Positions 11,375-21,600 of a stretch of DNA of 64,000 bases are shown here, in pieces; position 1 is the first letter of the stretch, and each line of letters begins with the position of its first letter. The stretch is from Hyparrhenia diplandra. Taxonomy: Eukaryota > Streptophyta > Magnoliopsida > Poales > Poaceae. The position numbers were made by a program, and so were the translations under genes. Location of the stretch: NCBI GenBank assembly GCA_015847255.1, contig JADLZK010009026.1:744001-808000 (forward strand). Direction: 5' to 3'. Below the pieces are notes generated by a model that saw only the letters and a program-made list of their open reading frames with translations, was not told where the DNA came from and did not search any database.

Positions 11375-12560
11375 ATTATATCGAGCTCTTGGTTAAGATC
11401 GTAATCGGCTCGAAGAAAAGCTTAAGTCGTTGACCGTTTACCTTTTGTATCTCACCTGCGTCATCTTGGATTGTGATTGCGCCATGTGGCGATGTGTTGA
11501 TGACGATTGTACGGTCCTTTCCATTTACTTCTCGGCTTCCCTTCGCCGAATAGCTTCACCCGGGAGTTAAATAGGAGTACTTTGTCCCCGTGGTGAATTC
11601 TTTTGAGTTTGATGCGCTGATCATGCCATCTTTTTTGTGCGCTCTTTGTAGAGCTTTGCACTATGGTACGCCTTCTCTCGCCATTCTTCTAGTTCGGAGA
11701 TTTGCCTCGACGGTTTTTCCCAAATGAGCCCGGCGTCCATATTCCATTTCTTGATGGCCCAATGAGCTCGATGCTCCAACTCAACCGTAAATGGCAGGTT
11801 TTGCCATAGACCATTTGGTAAGGTGACATGCCGATGGGGGCTTTGTAAGCCGTCCGATATGCCCATAGGGCATCGGGTAGCTTGTTCTTCCAAACCCTTC
11901 CCCATCTCGTTGACCGTCTTCTCGCAGGATGTTTTTGATTTGTTTATTGGAGGTTTCGGCTTGCCCGCTGGTTTGCGGATGATAGGGGGGTAGCAATATT
12001 GTGCGAGTGCCGAGCTCTTTTCAAGAATGCCCTGAATGACTTGTCCTTGAAATGCGATCCTCCGCCACCGATCACCATGCGTGGCGTTCAAACGGGGAAG
12101 ATGATTTCATGGAACATCTTGCGCGCGTTGCTTGCCATCGCCAGACTCGTATGGTATTGCCTCTACCCATTTCGACACGTAGTCTCGCCACCGGGATGTA
12201 CTCGCAATCATGGGACTTCGGAATGGCCCCATATAATCAATGCCCCACACATCAAATATTTCTATTTGAAGGTTGTAGTGTAGGGGCATTGCATCACGAA
12301 AGCCGCGGATGTTCCCGATCTTCCGGCACTTGTAGCATCTTCTCGATGAATTCTTTTTTCGTCGCCGCATATCGGCGGCCGTAAGAATCCGCATTGCCAA
12401 ATTTTGACTTGTGTGCGGAATACTCCCGGATGTCGGCGTAGGGAGATGCATGACATTTTTCGATGATCCGCATTCCTTCCTCCCCTCGGCACGCATCTTC
12501 TCGGCCGCCCCCCACACACCCATGCGGATATGGGTCATCCCATAGGTGCCGTCTCGCTCT
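11375..12560 (-). pseudogene. Integrase of element 1, frameshifted
   Basis: The pieces in order on the minus strand are as follows. A zinc-binding HHCC region (about 12490-12300) has KCHASPY and CYKCRKIGN. The catalytic core has the first Asp in DVWGIDYMGPF (near 12230), the second in a GDGG-SHFKDK block (near 12060), and the Glu in YHPQTSGQAETSNKQI (near 11965). A C-terminal part contains KLYKERTKRWHDQRI, VLLFNSRVKLFGEGK and SKWKGPY. The DDE residues are therefore visible, but they lie in at least three frames. Integrase would insert the cDNA with the 5-bp duplication seen at the ends. The wording of the core and C-terminus fits Athila-type elements. Confidence 0.85.
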
Positions 12561-12599
12561 CCATTTGGAGCTTCCGCTTATTCTCCCTGTGGTACATAC

Positions 12600-13995
12600 C
12601 CCGCAACCATGTAATTCACAATGTTTGCGTACCATGGGTTGAATTGCGACACCTTGAGTAGCATGTCGCCGCGGCAGTAATCGTTGATGGGTGGTTCCCG
12701 CATGTTAGTTACCGCGATACGCAGCGATAAATAATCCGCAATCGTATTTTCTACTCCCTTTTTATCTTTTATTTCTATATCAAATTCTTGGAGCGTAAGA
12801 ATCCAGCGGATCGGGCGAGGTTTCGTGATCCTTTTTGGTAAGAAGGTACTTAAGGGCAGCATGGTCTGTATAGACGATTATTTTTTGCGCCCGCTAAGTA
12901 GGATCGAAACTTTTCGATAGCAAAGACTACCGCCGGAGAGCTCTTTTTTCTGTTGTGGCGTAATTAAGCTGGGCTCTGCCGAAGTTTTGCTAGCATTTGC
13001 GATGGCATGCTACTTTTTGTCCTTGGTTTGGCCTAAGACCGCACCAACAAAGATAGTCGCTAGCATCGCACATGATTTCAAATGGCAACGACCAATCCGG
13101 GGTTGGATGATCGGAGCCGAGATGAGTGCTTTCTTTAGGGTTTTCAAAGCGTGTAAGCACTCATCCGTGAAGTCAAAGGGCACGCCCTTGGCTAGCGGGC
13201 CGTAAGGGGTCTAGCGATTTGCGAAAAATCTTTTATAAATCTTCTATAAAACCTGCGTGGCCAAGGAAACTACGGATACCTTTGACGTTCACCGGGGTGG
13301 TAGTTTTTGATAACGTCTATCTTGGCTTTGTCTACCTCTATCCCCCTCTCGGACACGAGGTGCGAGAACGATGCCTCTCGGACCATAAAGTGGCACTTTT
13401 CCCGATTAAGTACCGTGTCCTTTTCTTGGCATCATTTTGCAAGACCGGTCTAGGTTCTTCGACGACTTTCAAAAGTCTTACCATAGACGGAGAAATCGTC
13501 CATGAAGACTTCCATGATTTCTTCGATCATGTCCGAGAAGATAGACATCATACAAAAAAAAGAAGCGGGTGCATTACACAGCCCAAATGACATTCTACGG
13601 TATGCGTAGGTTCCGTATGGGCATGTGAACGTGGTCTTGCTCTCGTCATCGGGGGTGGATCGGGATCCGGTGGTAGCCGAGAATACCCGTCAAGGAAACA
13701 GAGAAGAAGGAGTGTTTCGCTAACCGCTCCAACATTTCATCAATAAAGGGCAAATGAAAGTGATCTTTCTTTGTTGCCTTGTTAAGTTTTCTATAATCAA
13801 TACACATTCTCCACCGCGTGACTTGTCTTTGTGGAATGAGTTCGTTTTAGCGTTCTCAACGATCGTCATTCCTCCCTTTTTGGGGACCACTTGGACCGGG
13901 TTGACCCAATCATCGTGGTGGTACGGGATAGATAATCCCGGCGTGAAGAAGCTTGAGAACTTCCTTCTTCACGACTTCACGCGATCGCATTATTG
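12600..13995 (-). pseudogene. Reverse transcriptase and RNase H of element 1, frameshifted
   Basis: RT begins near 13990 (VKKEVLKLLHAGIIYPVP). RWRMCIDYRKLNKATKKDHF follows near 13820, then HLPFIDEMLERLA. The catalytic box is VFMDDFSVYG with the FMDD codons at 13495-13506, so both catalytic Asp residues remain. RNase H is recognisable at its C-terminal end (about 12820-12720): RWILTLQEFDIEIKDKKGVE and NTIADYLS. Frames change several times between these anchors. The enzyme copies element RNA into cDNA inside virus-like particles and degrades the RNA. As written it cannot be made as one protein. Confidence 0.85.
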
Positions 13996-14419
13996 AGCCT
14001 TATTTGGGGTTCGCATGATGGGGGTACTTGTCGGGGTCAATAGGAATGCGATGTGTGCATAGTGTTGGGCTTACCCCTTTCAGATCTTGAAGGGAATACC
14101 CAAAGACCGACTGTGTTTTTCTCTAAGGCGGCTATTAGCCGGGTAGTTTCTTGGTCACTAAGCTTATAAACTTATGATGACCGGTGCTTGTGAATCACCG
14201 TTTAGGAAGACATAGCGTAGGCACGGGGGTAGGGGTTTAAGCTCAACCGAGGCCGAGTTAGCTCTTCCTCCTTGGGAAGTTCTATGAGTTCCCCTGAATC
14301 GTCCTCTTCTTCAATGAAGAATTGGGCGTCTTTTCTAGGTCCTGCTCGGGTTCTCGTGATAGCATAACTCCCATGACCTCCTCGAGCGTGTCATACTCAA
14401 GGAAGGGTTACATTTATCG

Positions 14420-14600
14420 AAGTTTCTAGCTCGATAGTAACGGGATAGAAAACTTTTTCTTCGAGTTTGACATCTAAATCCCCGGATGTTGATAGATCAA
14501 GAATCTTCTCCAAGGGATGCCCGATTAGGATGTCGAAGTCTTGGATATTGAAAATATGAAAATCCGAGACAACTTGACATCCTTATGTTGGAAGATTTGT
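14420..14600 (-). pseudogene. Protease-region fragment of element 1
   Basis: Minus-strand frame reads FHIFNIQDFDILIGHPLEKI followed by LDLSTSGDLDVKLEEKVF. The DILIGHPLEK block fits the region after the retropepsin core in Athila-like polyproteins. The catalytic D-S/T-G triad was not identified with confidence, so I place only the downstream half. Confidence 0.5.
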
Positions 14601-14999
14601 TCATGTATAACCTCACGGCTTTCAATGGTGGTAGTGCGAGGTGCTATGCGCAAGGTCCGTGTTGTGGGGGTCCTAATGGCTTCCTCGACACGAGGCTTGT
14701 GCAAAGGTTTCGGACATTATGTTTATACCCACAGCGGGGTTATACATGACTTCCACCCGATCTCCTTGATATTTGCAATGGATTGGTGTAGAGGGGCCAC
14801 TAATCCGAATTTCTTGAAAGAGGGTCCTTCCTCTCGCAACCATTCCGTGCTCATTATAGCTGTTAGCTCCTTAATAGACTCACGGAGGAAGGTTTTATCC
14901 GGGGGCTGTTCAGGGCTAGCTGAGAATGGTGGTTTCTTCCATTGTTCGTACTTCGAGGTGTCACCGAATTGATCAGTAAGGTCAACCTCGAAGAAGCGG

Positions 15000-15720
15000 G
15001 AGATCCGTGCATACGGTCTCCTTGAGTTCTAGTTCAAAGGCGAGGGTCTCTCTATAGGTTTAACAAGGTTCGGCTTTAGCCAAAGAGACTTCCTCGGTTT
15101 TTACGCTTGGGTTCTACTCGGATGGGTTCTAGCAAAGTGGAGTATTCTCAAGAATACGGTTTAGAGAGCTTCTCCTTCCGGCGTGGTTTTATGGGAAAAC
15201 GACCCTCCGCAGCTAAATCAAGCGGTAGGGCAGTCGCCTGCCCAATCCTAGCCGAAAATCTTTGTAAAAGCACGTGGTTTGGTATGGGCAGTGCTGGGCC
15301 GGATCGTAAGCGTGGTAAACCGATCCTAGGCTGCACCTAAGGTTTCACCCTCTATTTGTCGGAAGTTGAGTATCTCTTGTCGCAGGTCGCGATTCTCGAT
15401 ATAGGGTAGAACGCTACACGAATCTGTTTCGCAGTTCTTCCCATTCTCCGCTTACCAACCCTACGTTATGGGCGTACCATTGAGTCGCCCTCTCGGTGAG
15501 AGAGAGAACGGAAACAACTTCCACCTCGGCGTGTCGTGTGACATACCTGCATTGTCGAGGCAGCCACGTAGCTGCTCAAACTCCCGTAAGTGATGATAGG
15601 GGTTTTTCATATTCCGAGCCCCGAGAAGGCTCGGCCTGAACCATGGCTATAAAGCCAGGGCGGAGCTCATACTCGGAAGCTGTGATTGGCTTCGCGGATT
15701 GGCGTGGTTCTACGAAGCTC
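15000..15720 (-). pseudogene. gag of element 1, partial
   Basis: The clearest piece (about 15620-15415, minus) reads NPYHHLREFEQLRGCL, SHDTPRWKLFPFSL and ERATQWYAHNVG. That is the retrotransposon gag capsid domain with the conserved FPFSL and WY. Gag would form the cytoplasmic particle. Nothing recognisable as a zinc knuckle was found between here and the protease fragment. Frames are broken. Confidence 0.7.
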
Positions 15721-15857
15721 GCCCTTGGGAGCGAGCGTGATTTGGATAGTGGGTTGCTCCATGGGTAACAGGACTCTTTTTTGGTATTTTTGTTTAAAGG
15801 ATACTACCGGTCACACAAGGTTGACTCGGCTTGATATATAACTACGACAACCGTCAC

Positions 15858-15879
15858 GCGCAACGGCGCCGTAAATGCT
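15858..15879 (-). promoter_or_regulatory. Primer binding site of element 1
   Basis: Directly inside the 5' LTR the minus strand reads AGCATTTACGGCGCCGTTGC. The GGCGCCGTTG core is common as a primer site in grass gypsy elements. Confidence 0.65.
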
Positions 15880-17234
15880 TGTTGGTGTTTCTTACGCACA
15901 CAGAGAAATCGCAAGCGCACGGAAATACCGTTGTAGCACTTTACCCGTGGTAGCGGGGTATCATATTTTACACAAGGACGGTCGGCGTAGCTACCTTTTC
16001 GTGTCTATGTCAACCTAAGGCAAGGGTTTGTTTTCTAAGAGTAGCGAGGTATCTATAGGCTAAGTTTTCGGTGATTCCTAAAGTCTGTTGTCTACTCGCC
16101 GGGCACCGCCCGCTCCCAAATGGGTAGAGTCCGCAATTAGCTCTCACGACGCGGCCGAGCGTGGGGGGATTTCAAAGGACAGACAAGGCTTGTCACGACC
16201 AAGCCGCCTACCCCCTCAACCGTGGGATGCACCGTAAAAGGTAGGTGAACGCTAGTCCAAACACCACGTTTGCACTATTGGTCACAGTTCTTGATGTTGG
16301 CCAAGGTTCCCCGGTCAAAGAGTTCCTTCACCAAGAACTAACGCTCTTAACGAGACAATCTACCAATCCCGCAAGTCTACAACAGCTAAGAAATATGCGA
16401 AGGAAATTAAGTAGTTGCAAGATAATCACAAGACTTCTTACCAAAGTGTAAGTAGCTTGCAGAGGTACAAGCCGGCGGGTACCGACAAGTCCGGCACTCC
16501 GTCCCCCTAGGAACCGCGGAACACCGAGAGGCCGAACCGGCAACTCCGGGTAGAAAGAACAAAGCTTCTTTCTAGCTCTTCCCTCTCTCACTCTCTAGAA
16601 TTAGAAGATAGAATAGAAGAAGTAGAAGAAGAAGAAGATCTAATTCTACTCTCTTGCACAAGTGAACTGGTTTCTCCTTTGAAATTGTAGTGCTTTTGGA
16701 GAGGGAGAGAGGGGGCCTATTTATACACAAGGGGGAGGGGCCTAAGTGCTAAAATCACCCAAACCGTTCTAGGAAAAACCTTCCATGTACGCCAAACCGA
16801 CCATCCCACGTCGGTTTCACCAGTTTTGGAAGGTAGCAAACCGCCCCGAAGCTAGGCTCGAACCGCCTCGGCCAGGGGTGCGGCGCGCACTGCGGGTGGT
16901 GGTGCGGGCACCCTGCCAGGCCGGCCTGGCCCGGCCGCAGGCTGGGCTTCCTTGCTCGAAAAGTTGTAAGGTGGACTTGGCCCGGCCTGGTTTTGACGTT
17001 TTGCTTCGATTCTTGTTTGGGCTTGCTCTTTTGCTCCTTTGGGCCTTTTTTCCATTTGTTGATTTTATTTCTTTTTTCTTTGTCTTTTTTGGCCCAAAGT
17101 GATCATCCTTGAATTTGTACCTGCAAGTCCAAATAAACACCAAAACTTTGGAATATGTTAGTTGAAATCCCTACTTCTAGGTTGTTTTGGTGTTATGTTG
17201 ACGGTATTTAATTTGTCGTTGGTTACCATCAACA
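15880..17234 (-). repeat. 5' LTR of element 1
   Basis: It pairs with 7311-8683. On the minus strand it starts TGTTGATGGTAACC and ends CACCAACA. Large differences from its partner are confined to GC-rich tracts, for example 16865-16945 against 8325-8395. Confidence 0.93.
16718..16725 (-). promoter_or_regulatory. TATA box in 5' LTR of element 1
   Basis: TATAAATA on the minus strand lies about 510 bases inside the LTR and places the U3/R boundary just downstream. This would be the element's own promoter. Confidence 0.65.
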
Positions 17235-17239
17235 GTGAG

Positions 17240-17854
17240 ATAGAGAGCTTGTACCTGAGTGCCTGAATGCAACCATCAGCATTAAGCACACGGCGGTGGT
17301 CCAACGTGAGTGGTGGAATCGCAACCAACGATGGCATGGACACAACCCGCTACCAGCATTCTTGTGATCGAGCTCGCAGACCATGGCGGCACCAGCCAAC
17401 GTCGTCGCTCTCTCCGTGGAATATAATGCTCATCAGTGACTTGTTTACATAAGATATCTAATGTAACTGACAATTTTTCTCCATCTCTGATGACTGTCTA
17501 CCCGGGTGTCTACCAGCGTCTCTAATGTCTCGTTCTGACATAGTGTTGAATGGTCCATGTTAATATGTCGTGAAACTCTGTGTCTCAGTGGAATCAGTTG
17601 GACGAAGTTAAATATCGTTCCTACCAACCAGTATAAACAATATGACCTAATAAGTAAAGATAATATCATAATAACATCTACTGGAAAGGAAACGAAGTAT
17701 TAGAAAAGGTTGTCACGAAATTAATTATAGCAGGAAGATGCATACTTTTTCAGCTTTATTTTAGTGCATTTCCCTTTGCAAATTCTAAATTTGGCTGCAT
17801 TGAAGACCCAGGATACTTTATGAAAACAGGCCTCAGACACATGCATGCATGCCA
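17240..17854. other. Unassigned DNA right of element 1
   Basis: No gene or repeat family is recognised. The sequence is single-copy within this window. Confidence 0.35.
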
Positions 17855-18265
17855 ACATAAAGCGACGAGAAGCAGTCATCCAACAATATATTGGAAGCAC
17901 TGCTTTATACACAGTACACACATACACATCTTGTAGCAGCTCGAGTAATAATGCATACTCTTGTGACAGATCTCAGGTGGCAAGCTGGTCGCATCTCATT
18001 AGGATGAGATGTTGTAGGCTTGGATGGAGTCAGGAATTGATCTCAGTGTGTCCTAGCGATCCAGATACCTAGCTTTGTCTCAGGTGACTCCAGCTCAGGT
18101 TCTTGCTCAACTATATGTTTCTTTGAGTAGTGCTTCCTGAGCTCGCCCAGATGACCGGTGCGTGCTTTGGTCACTGGATCTATGGCAGGACTTCGCCATT
18201 TTGTTGACCCAAGCTCCCTGCACATGGAGCTTCAGACCATGATTTTTGTTGCTGGCGGTCTTGCA
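17855..18265. repeat. Diverged direct repeat, copy B (partner 6340-6790)
   Basis: Same order of blocks as copy A, including AAGCGACGAGA, TTGTAGCAGCTCGAG and CATCTCATTAGGATGAGATG. The divergence is moderate with indels, so the duplication is much older than the LTR element that separates the copies. Confidence 0.7.
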
Positions 18266-18878
18266 TGAGGAACTCTGTGCACACGGGTCGGCCTCTTGTT
18301 TTGGTGTAAAACGATAAAAATAAACACATCTTCGATAACACAAATGTGACACCTCCTTCTGTTGCTCATTCTCTAAAAAGAGGTATCACATGCTGAAGAC
18401 TGTATAAGTACATGATTCTATTGTTAATTACAATAAATTAAATCCTACTATTATGTGCTATCTCTAGTGTACTGTGGTTTTTGCAAAATATAATATACTT
18501 GTACACTTAGAACGGATCAGGCCATATATAGCCTCTTATGTCTCAAGAATACAGATGCCCCTAGCATTAATAAAGCATAGTCCTAAGACATATACATCTA
18601 TTTGTTTGGTCCTTTGTGCCTAGAAATTTTATTCATATTCATCAAAAAAGAAGTTTTATTCATGATAGGGCACATTATTTTCAATACATGTTAATAAACG
18701 GCATATCAACAAATGCTCACAAGTCGATCTGGAGCACAGAGACACACACATGACTATATGGTCATGCTGCCGCTCCTTTAAATTGTCCACCACGCATGTT
18801 GACTACCACACAGCAAGTGCCAAGACACTGTTCTTCCATATTGGGTTGGCATGATTCCTGTTCTTTTGTTTGCATATG
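18266..18878. other. Unassigned AT-rich DNA
   Basis: No coding signature was found on either strand. A 16-base echo (GAAGTTTTATTCAT, GAAATTTTATTCAT) near 18625-18665 may mark a small insertion. Confidence 0.3.
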
Positions 18879-19080
18879 GTAGGTGTTGACACCCAAAATA
18901 GTACCATGCTATCTTTGGAATGGAAAAATGTGAGAGAAAGAATGGATGCATGGACGACATTATTTTATATGAAGAATGCATGTCAAAAGATGTCCTAAAT
19001 ATAGCTAAACATGCATGGCTTGGAAAATCTGGTGGAGGAGACTAAACATTCATTTTCGGGAGTCGACCAGGGACGCTGGA

Positions 19081-19275
19081 ATGCGTCCGGTCATGCATCC
19101 GCTTCTTGGCGAGCCCTCTGGAAGTTCGATCGGAAGCTATGAACGGAGCGTCCGGTCATGCATCCGTTGCGGCGTCCGCCATCGCATGCCTTCGATGCTA
19201 TTTCGGGGCTCTCTCGAATTTCGACCAGGAAGCTATGACCGGAGCGTCCGGTCGGCCCAAATGCAGCGTCCGGTC
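19081..19275 (+). repeat. GCGTCCGGTC repeat cluster in element 2 LTR (left)
   Basis: Four or so copies of a GCGTCCGGTC-type motif, two followed by ATGCATCCG, alternate with AAGCTATGA.CGGAGC and CGATGCTATTTC blocks. The matching cluster in the right LTR spans about 23465-23685. It lies upstream of the TATA box, an enhancer-like position. Confidence 0.7.
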
Positions 19276-19397
19276 ACCATACGACGGACCGTGTCATTAC
19301 AATCCCGAACCGATTTCTTTCCTAATCGTGTTTGGGTCGGATTTGAGGCTTGAAACGCCCAAGGACGGTTTCCTAAAAGGATAAGACCACCCTCCTC

Positions 19398-19407
19398 TAT
19401 ATAATAA
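19398..19407 (+). promoter_or_regulatory. TATA box in 5' LTR of element 2
   Basis: TATATAATAA follows CACCCTCC, about 515 bases into the LTR. The same site is at 23803-23812 in the right LTR. Confidence 0.65.
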
Positions 19408-19781
19408 AGAGGTTCATGGCCGATTTGATCCCATCTACATCCAATCGACAACCAATCTATCTCCTGTCCCGTTTGTAGGTCATCTTCTTCCTTCAACCCC
19501 TCTACATTGCTGTTCGGGCGGCGAACTCCGCGTTCTTCGTCGGGCGTTCTAGGGCGGCCACGCTGGTCCTAGAGCACCCCGCGCGGCGCCCTCCTCGACG
19601 GGTCTTCAGGAGGTGCGTTCGAGGTTCTTCGGCCGCCACGCGAGCTCTACGGCGCCCCTACCGATCCCTAGATCGGTTTGGGCTGCCACGCTGCGGTGCT
19701 CATCGCTTCGAGTTGTGTGCAACCTTCGTGGGCGCCCAAGGCCCTCCCGGTGTGTGTTGGTGTGAAGCCCCGGTTTCACGC

Positions 19782-20690
19782 TTCTCAAGGAATATGTTGA
19801 TTGTTTTGCATGGGACTACACGGAGATGCATCGGCTTCCCATCAAGAAGGGATTTAGGCCTTACAAGCAACCGCCAAGACGCTTCAATTCGGCCATCAAT
19901 GACGAGAATCAAGGAGGAGATTGATCGGTTGCTTAAAAGGCAGATTTTATCCGTCCATGCGGTATGCGGAGTGAGTCTCTAACATTGTGCGGTTGGAGAA
20001 GAAAGACACCGGGAAGATTAGGATCGTGCATTGATTTCAGAGATTTAAATAGAGCCACTCCCAAAGATGAATATCCTATGCCTATTGCCGACATGTTGAT
20101 CAATGATGCTTCCGGGCACAAGGTTATTAGCTTTCTTGATGGTAACGCTGGTTATAATCAAATATTTATGGCGTAAGAAGACACCTCCAAGGCGCTTTTT
20201 GTTTGTCCCGGATTTGTTGGTTTGTTTGAGTGGATTGTCATGACTTTTGGCCTCAAGAATGCAAGGCGCCACCTATCAACGAGCTATGAATCTTATCTTT
20301 CATGATCTCATCGGTGTGATTATGGAGGTGTACATTGATGGTGTGGTGATTAAATCGGCTTCACATGATCCTCATTTAGCCGATTTTGCGCCTTGCTTTT
20401 GAGAGGATGCGCCACTATGGTTTGAAGATGAATCCACTCAAATGTGCCTTTGGAGTGTCGGCCGAAAGTTTCTTGGGTTTATTATTCATGACAAAGGCAT
20501 AGAGATTGATCCCAAGAGGATAGAGAAGATCAAGGCAGTTCAAGCACCTCAATGTAAAAAGGATTTGCAAAAATTCCTAGGTAAAGTGAACTACTTGAGA
20601 AGATTTATTGCTAACTTGTCCGGGAAGATTATTCCTTTCACCCCCATACTTAAGTTGAAAAATGAAGCTGATTTTGCCGGGGGCAAGCCA
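19782..20690 (+). pseudogene. Reverse transcriptase of element 2, YIDD changed to YIDG
   Basis: The fragment opens with EYVDCFAWDYTEM, the linker ahead of RT, then FRPYKQPPRRFN. The RT blocks are KDTGKIR and CIDFRDLNRATPKDEYPMPI (near 20030-20090), FLDGNAGYNQIFM (near 20140), and the palm motif, which reads VYIDGVVIKSA with codons TAC ATT GAT GGT at 20331-20342. The second catalytic Asp of YIDD is thus Gly, which would abolish polymerisation. The thumb-connection block KFLGKVNYLRRFI lies near 20575-20615. Several frameshifts are present. Even if these are technical, the substitution would remain unless it too is a sequencing error. Confidence 0.88.
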
Positions 20691-21115
20691 ACAATATGCA
20701 TTTGACAAGATAAAGGAATATTTGTCTTCACCACCTGTTCTTCGTCGGCGCCTAGAAGGGGTGTACCTTTCCGATTGTATATCGCCGCCCGAAGAGAAGG
20801 TGATTGGGGCTGTTCTTACTCAAGAGGATGAAGGAAAGGAGTATGTTGTTGCTTATCTTGGTCGCCGTCTTCTTGATCCCGAGACAAGGTATGCCCATAT
20901 TGAAAAATTATGCTTATCACTATATTTTGCTTGTTCCAAGATGAGACACTATCTTTTGTCAAGCACATGTGTGGTAGCATGCCAGGCCGATGTAATCAAA
21001 CATATGTTGTTTCGGCCAATCCTTTTCTCGGGAAGGGTAGGCAAATGGGCATACGCTTTAATTGAATATGACTTGACTTTTTGAACCATTGAGAATTTTA
21101 AAGGGTCAAGTTCTT
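20690..21115 (+). pseudogene. First (gypsy-type) RNase H of element 2
   Basis: Recognisable blocks are VIGAVLTQEDEGKEYVVAYL, GRRLLDPETRYAHIEKLCL, YFACSKMRHYLLS and, after degenerate ADVIKHMLFRPI, the ending GRVGKWAYALIEYDLTF. This is the ordinary gypsy RNase H. In Tat elements it tends to have lost catalytic residues. Here the first Asp position is not evident. Confidence 0.75.
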
Positions 21116-21159
21116 GCTGATTTTATTGTTGAGCATGGTATTAATCTTGATTATGAGGT

Positions 21160-21600
21160 GAATTATGTTACTTCTACCCCATGGCGGTTATATTTTTGAT
21201 GGATCGGTTTGCAAAGATGGTGCCGGAGTTGGAATTGTTCTTGTTAATTCTTGTGGTACTGAATTTCCTATGTCAAGCCGATTAGAGTTTTCATGTACTA
21301 ACAATCAAACCGAATATGAAGCTCTCTTATTCGGGTTGATCATGTTAGAAGCTATAGGGGTTGAACATGTTGAAGCATTTGGTGATTCATTACTTGTGGT
21401 GCAACAAGTTTTCGGTGAATGTCAATGTTTGGATGGATCACTTTGTGCTCGCCTCGATATGTGCCTTGATTTAATTGGTAAATTTACCAAATTTAAGATT
21501 TGGCATATTCAAGAGAAGAGAATCATAAGGCCAATTTTTTATGCTCAACGTGCTTCGGTTTTATCAAGGAAGGTGATCAATTGCATGTGAAATGCGTGCA
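21160..21600 (+). pseudogene. Second, archaeal-like RNase H of element 2
   Basis: The frame reads LYFDGSVCKDGAGVGIVL (Asp near 21197), then FSCTNNQTEYEALLFGL (Glu near 21318), then EAFGDSLLVVQQV (Asp near 21384). These are the D, E and D positions of an active RNase HI fold. A second, plant or archaeal-like RNase H placed between the gypsy RNase H and integrase is a known mark of the Tat lineage of Ty3/gypsy elements. The 5' edge needs a frameshift to join the upstream domain. Confidence 0.85.

Larger units (their letters stand above)
7311..17234 (-). mobile_element. Athila-like Ty3/gypsy LTR retrotransposon (element 1), TSD GTGAG
   Basis: Two direct LTRs (7311-8683 and 15880-17234) bound a 7.2-kb interior. 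GTGAG flanks the whole unit (7306-7310 and 17235-17239). The minus-strand orientation is set by the primer site next to the right LTR, the purine tract next to the left LTR, and the order gag, protease, RT, RNase H, integrase reading leftward. An extra open frame downstream of integrase and a long non-coding 3' region are typical of the Athila lineage. The genes are broken by frameshifts and stops, so the copy looks inactive as written. LTR differences are mostly indels in GC-rich tracts. Confidence 0.93.
18884..19781 (+). repeat. 5' LTR of element 2, 3' end deleted
   Basis: Starts TGTTGACACCC and matches the right LTR up to CCCCGGTTTCACGC, then switches to internal sequence at about 19781. 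It contains repeated GCGTCCGGTC motifs (19085-19275). Confidence 0.9.
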
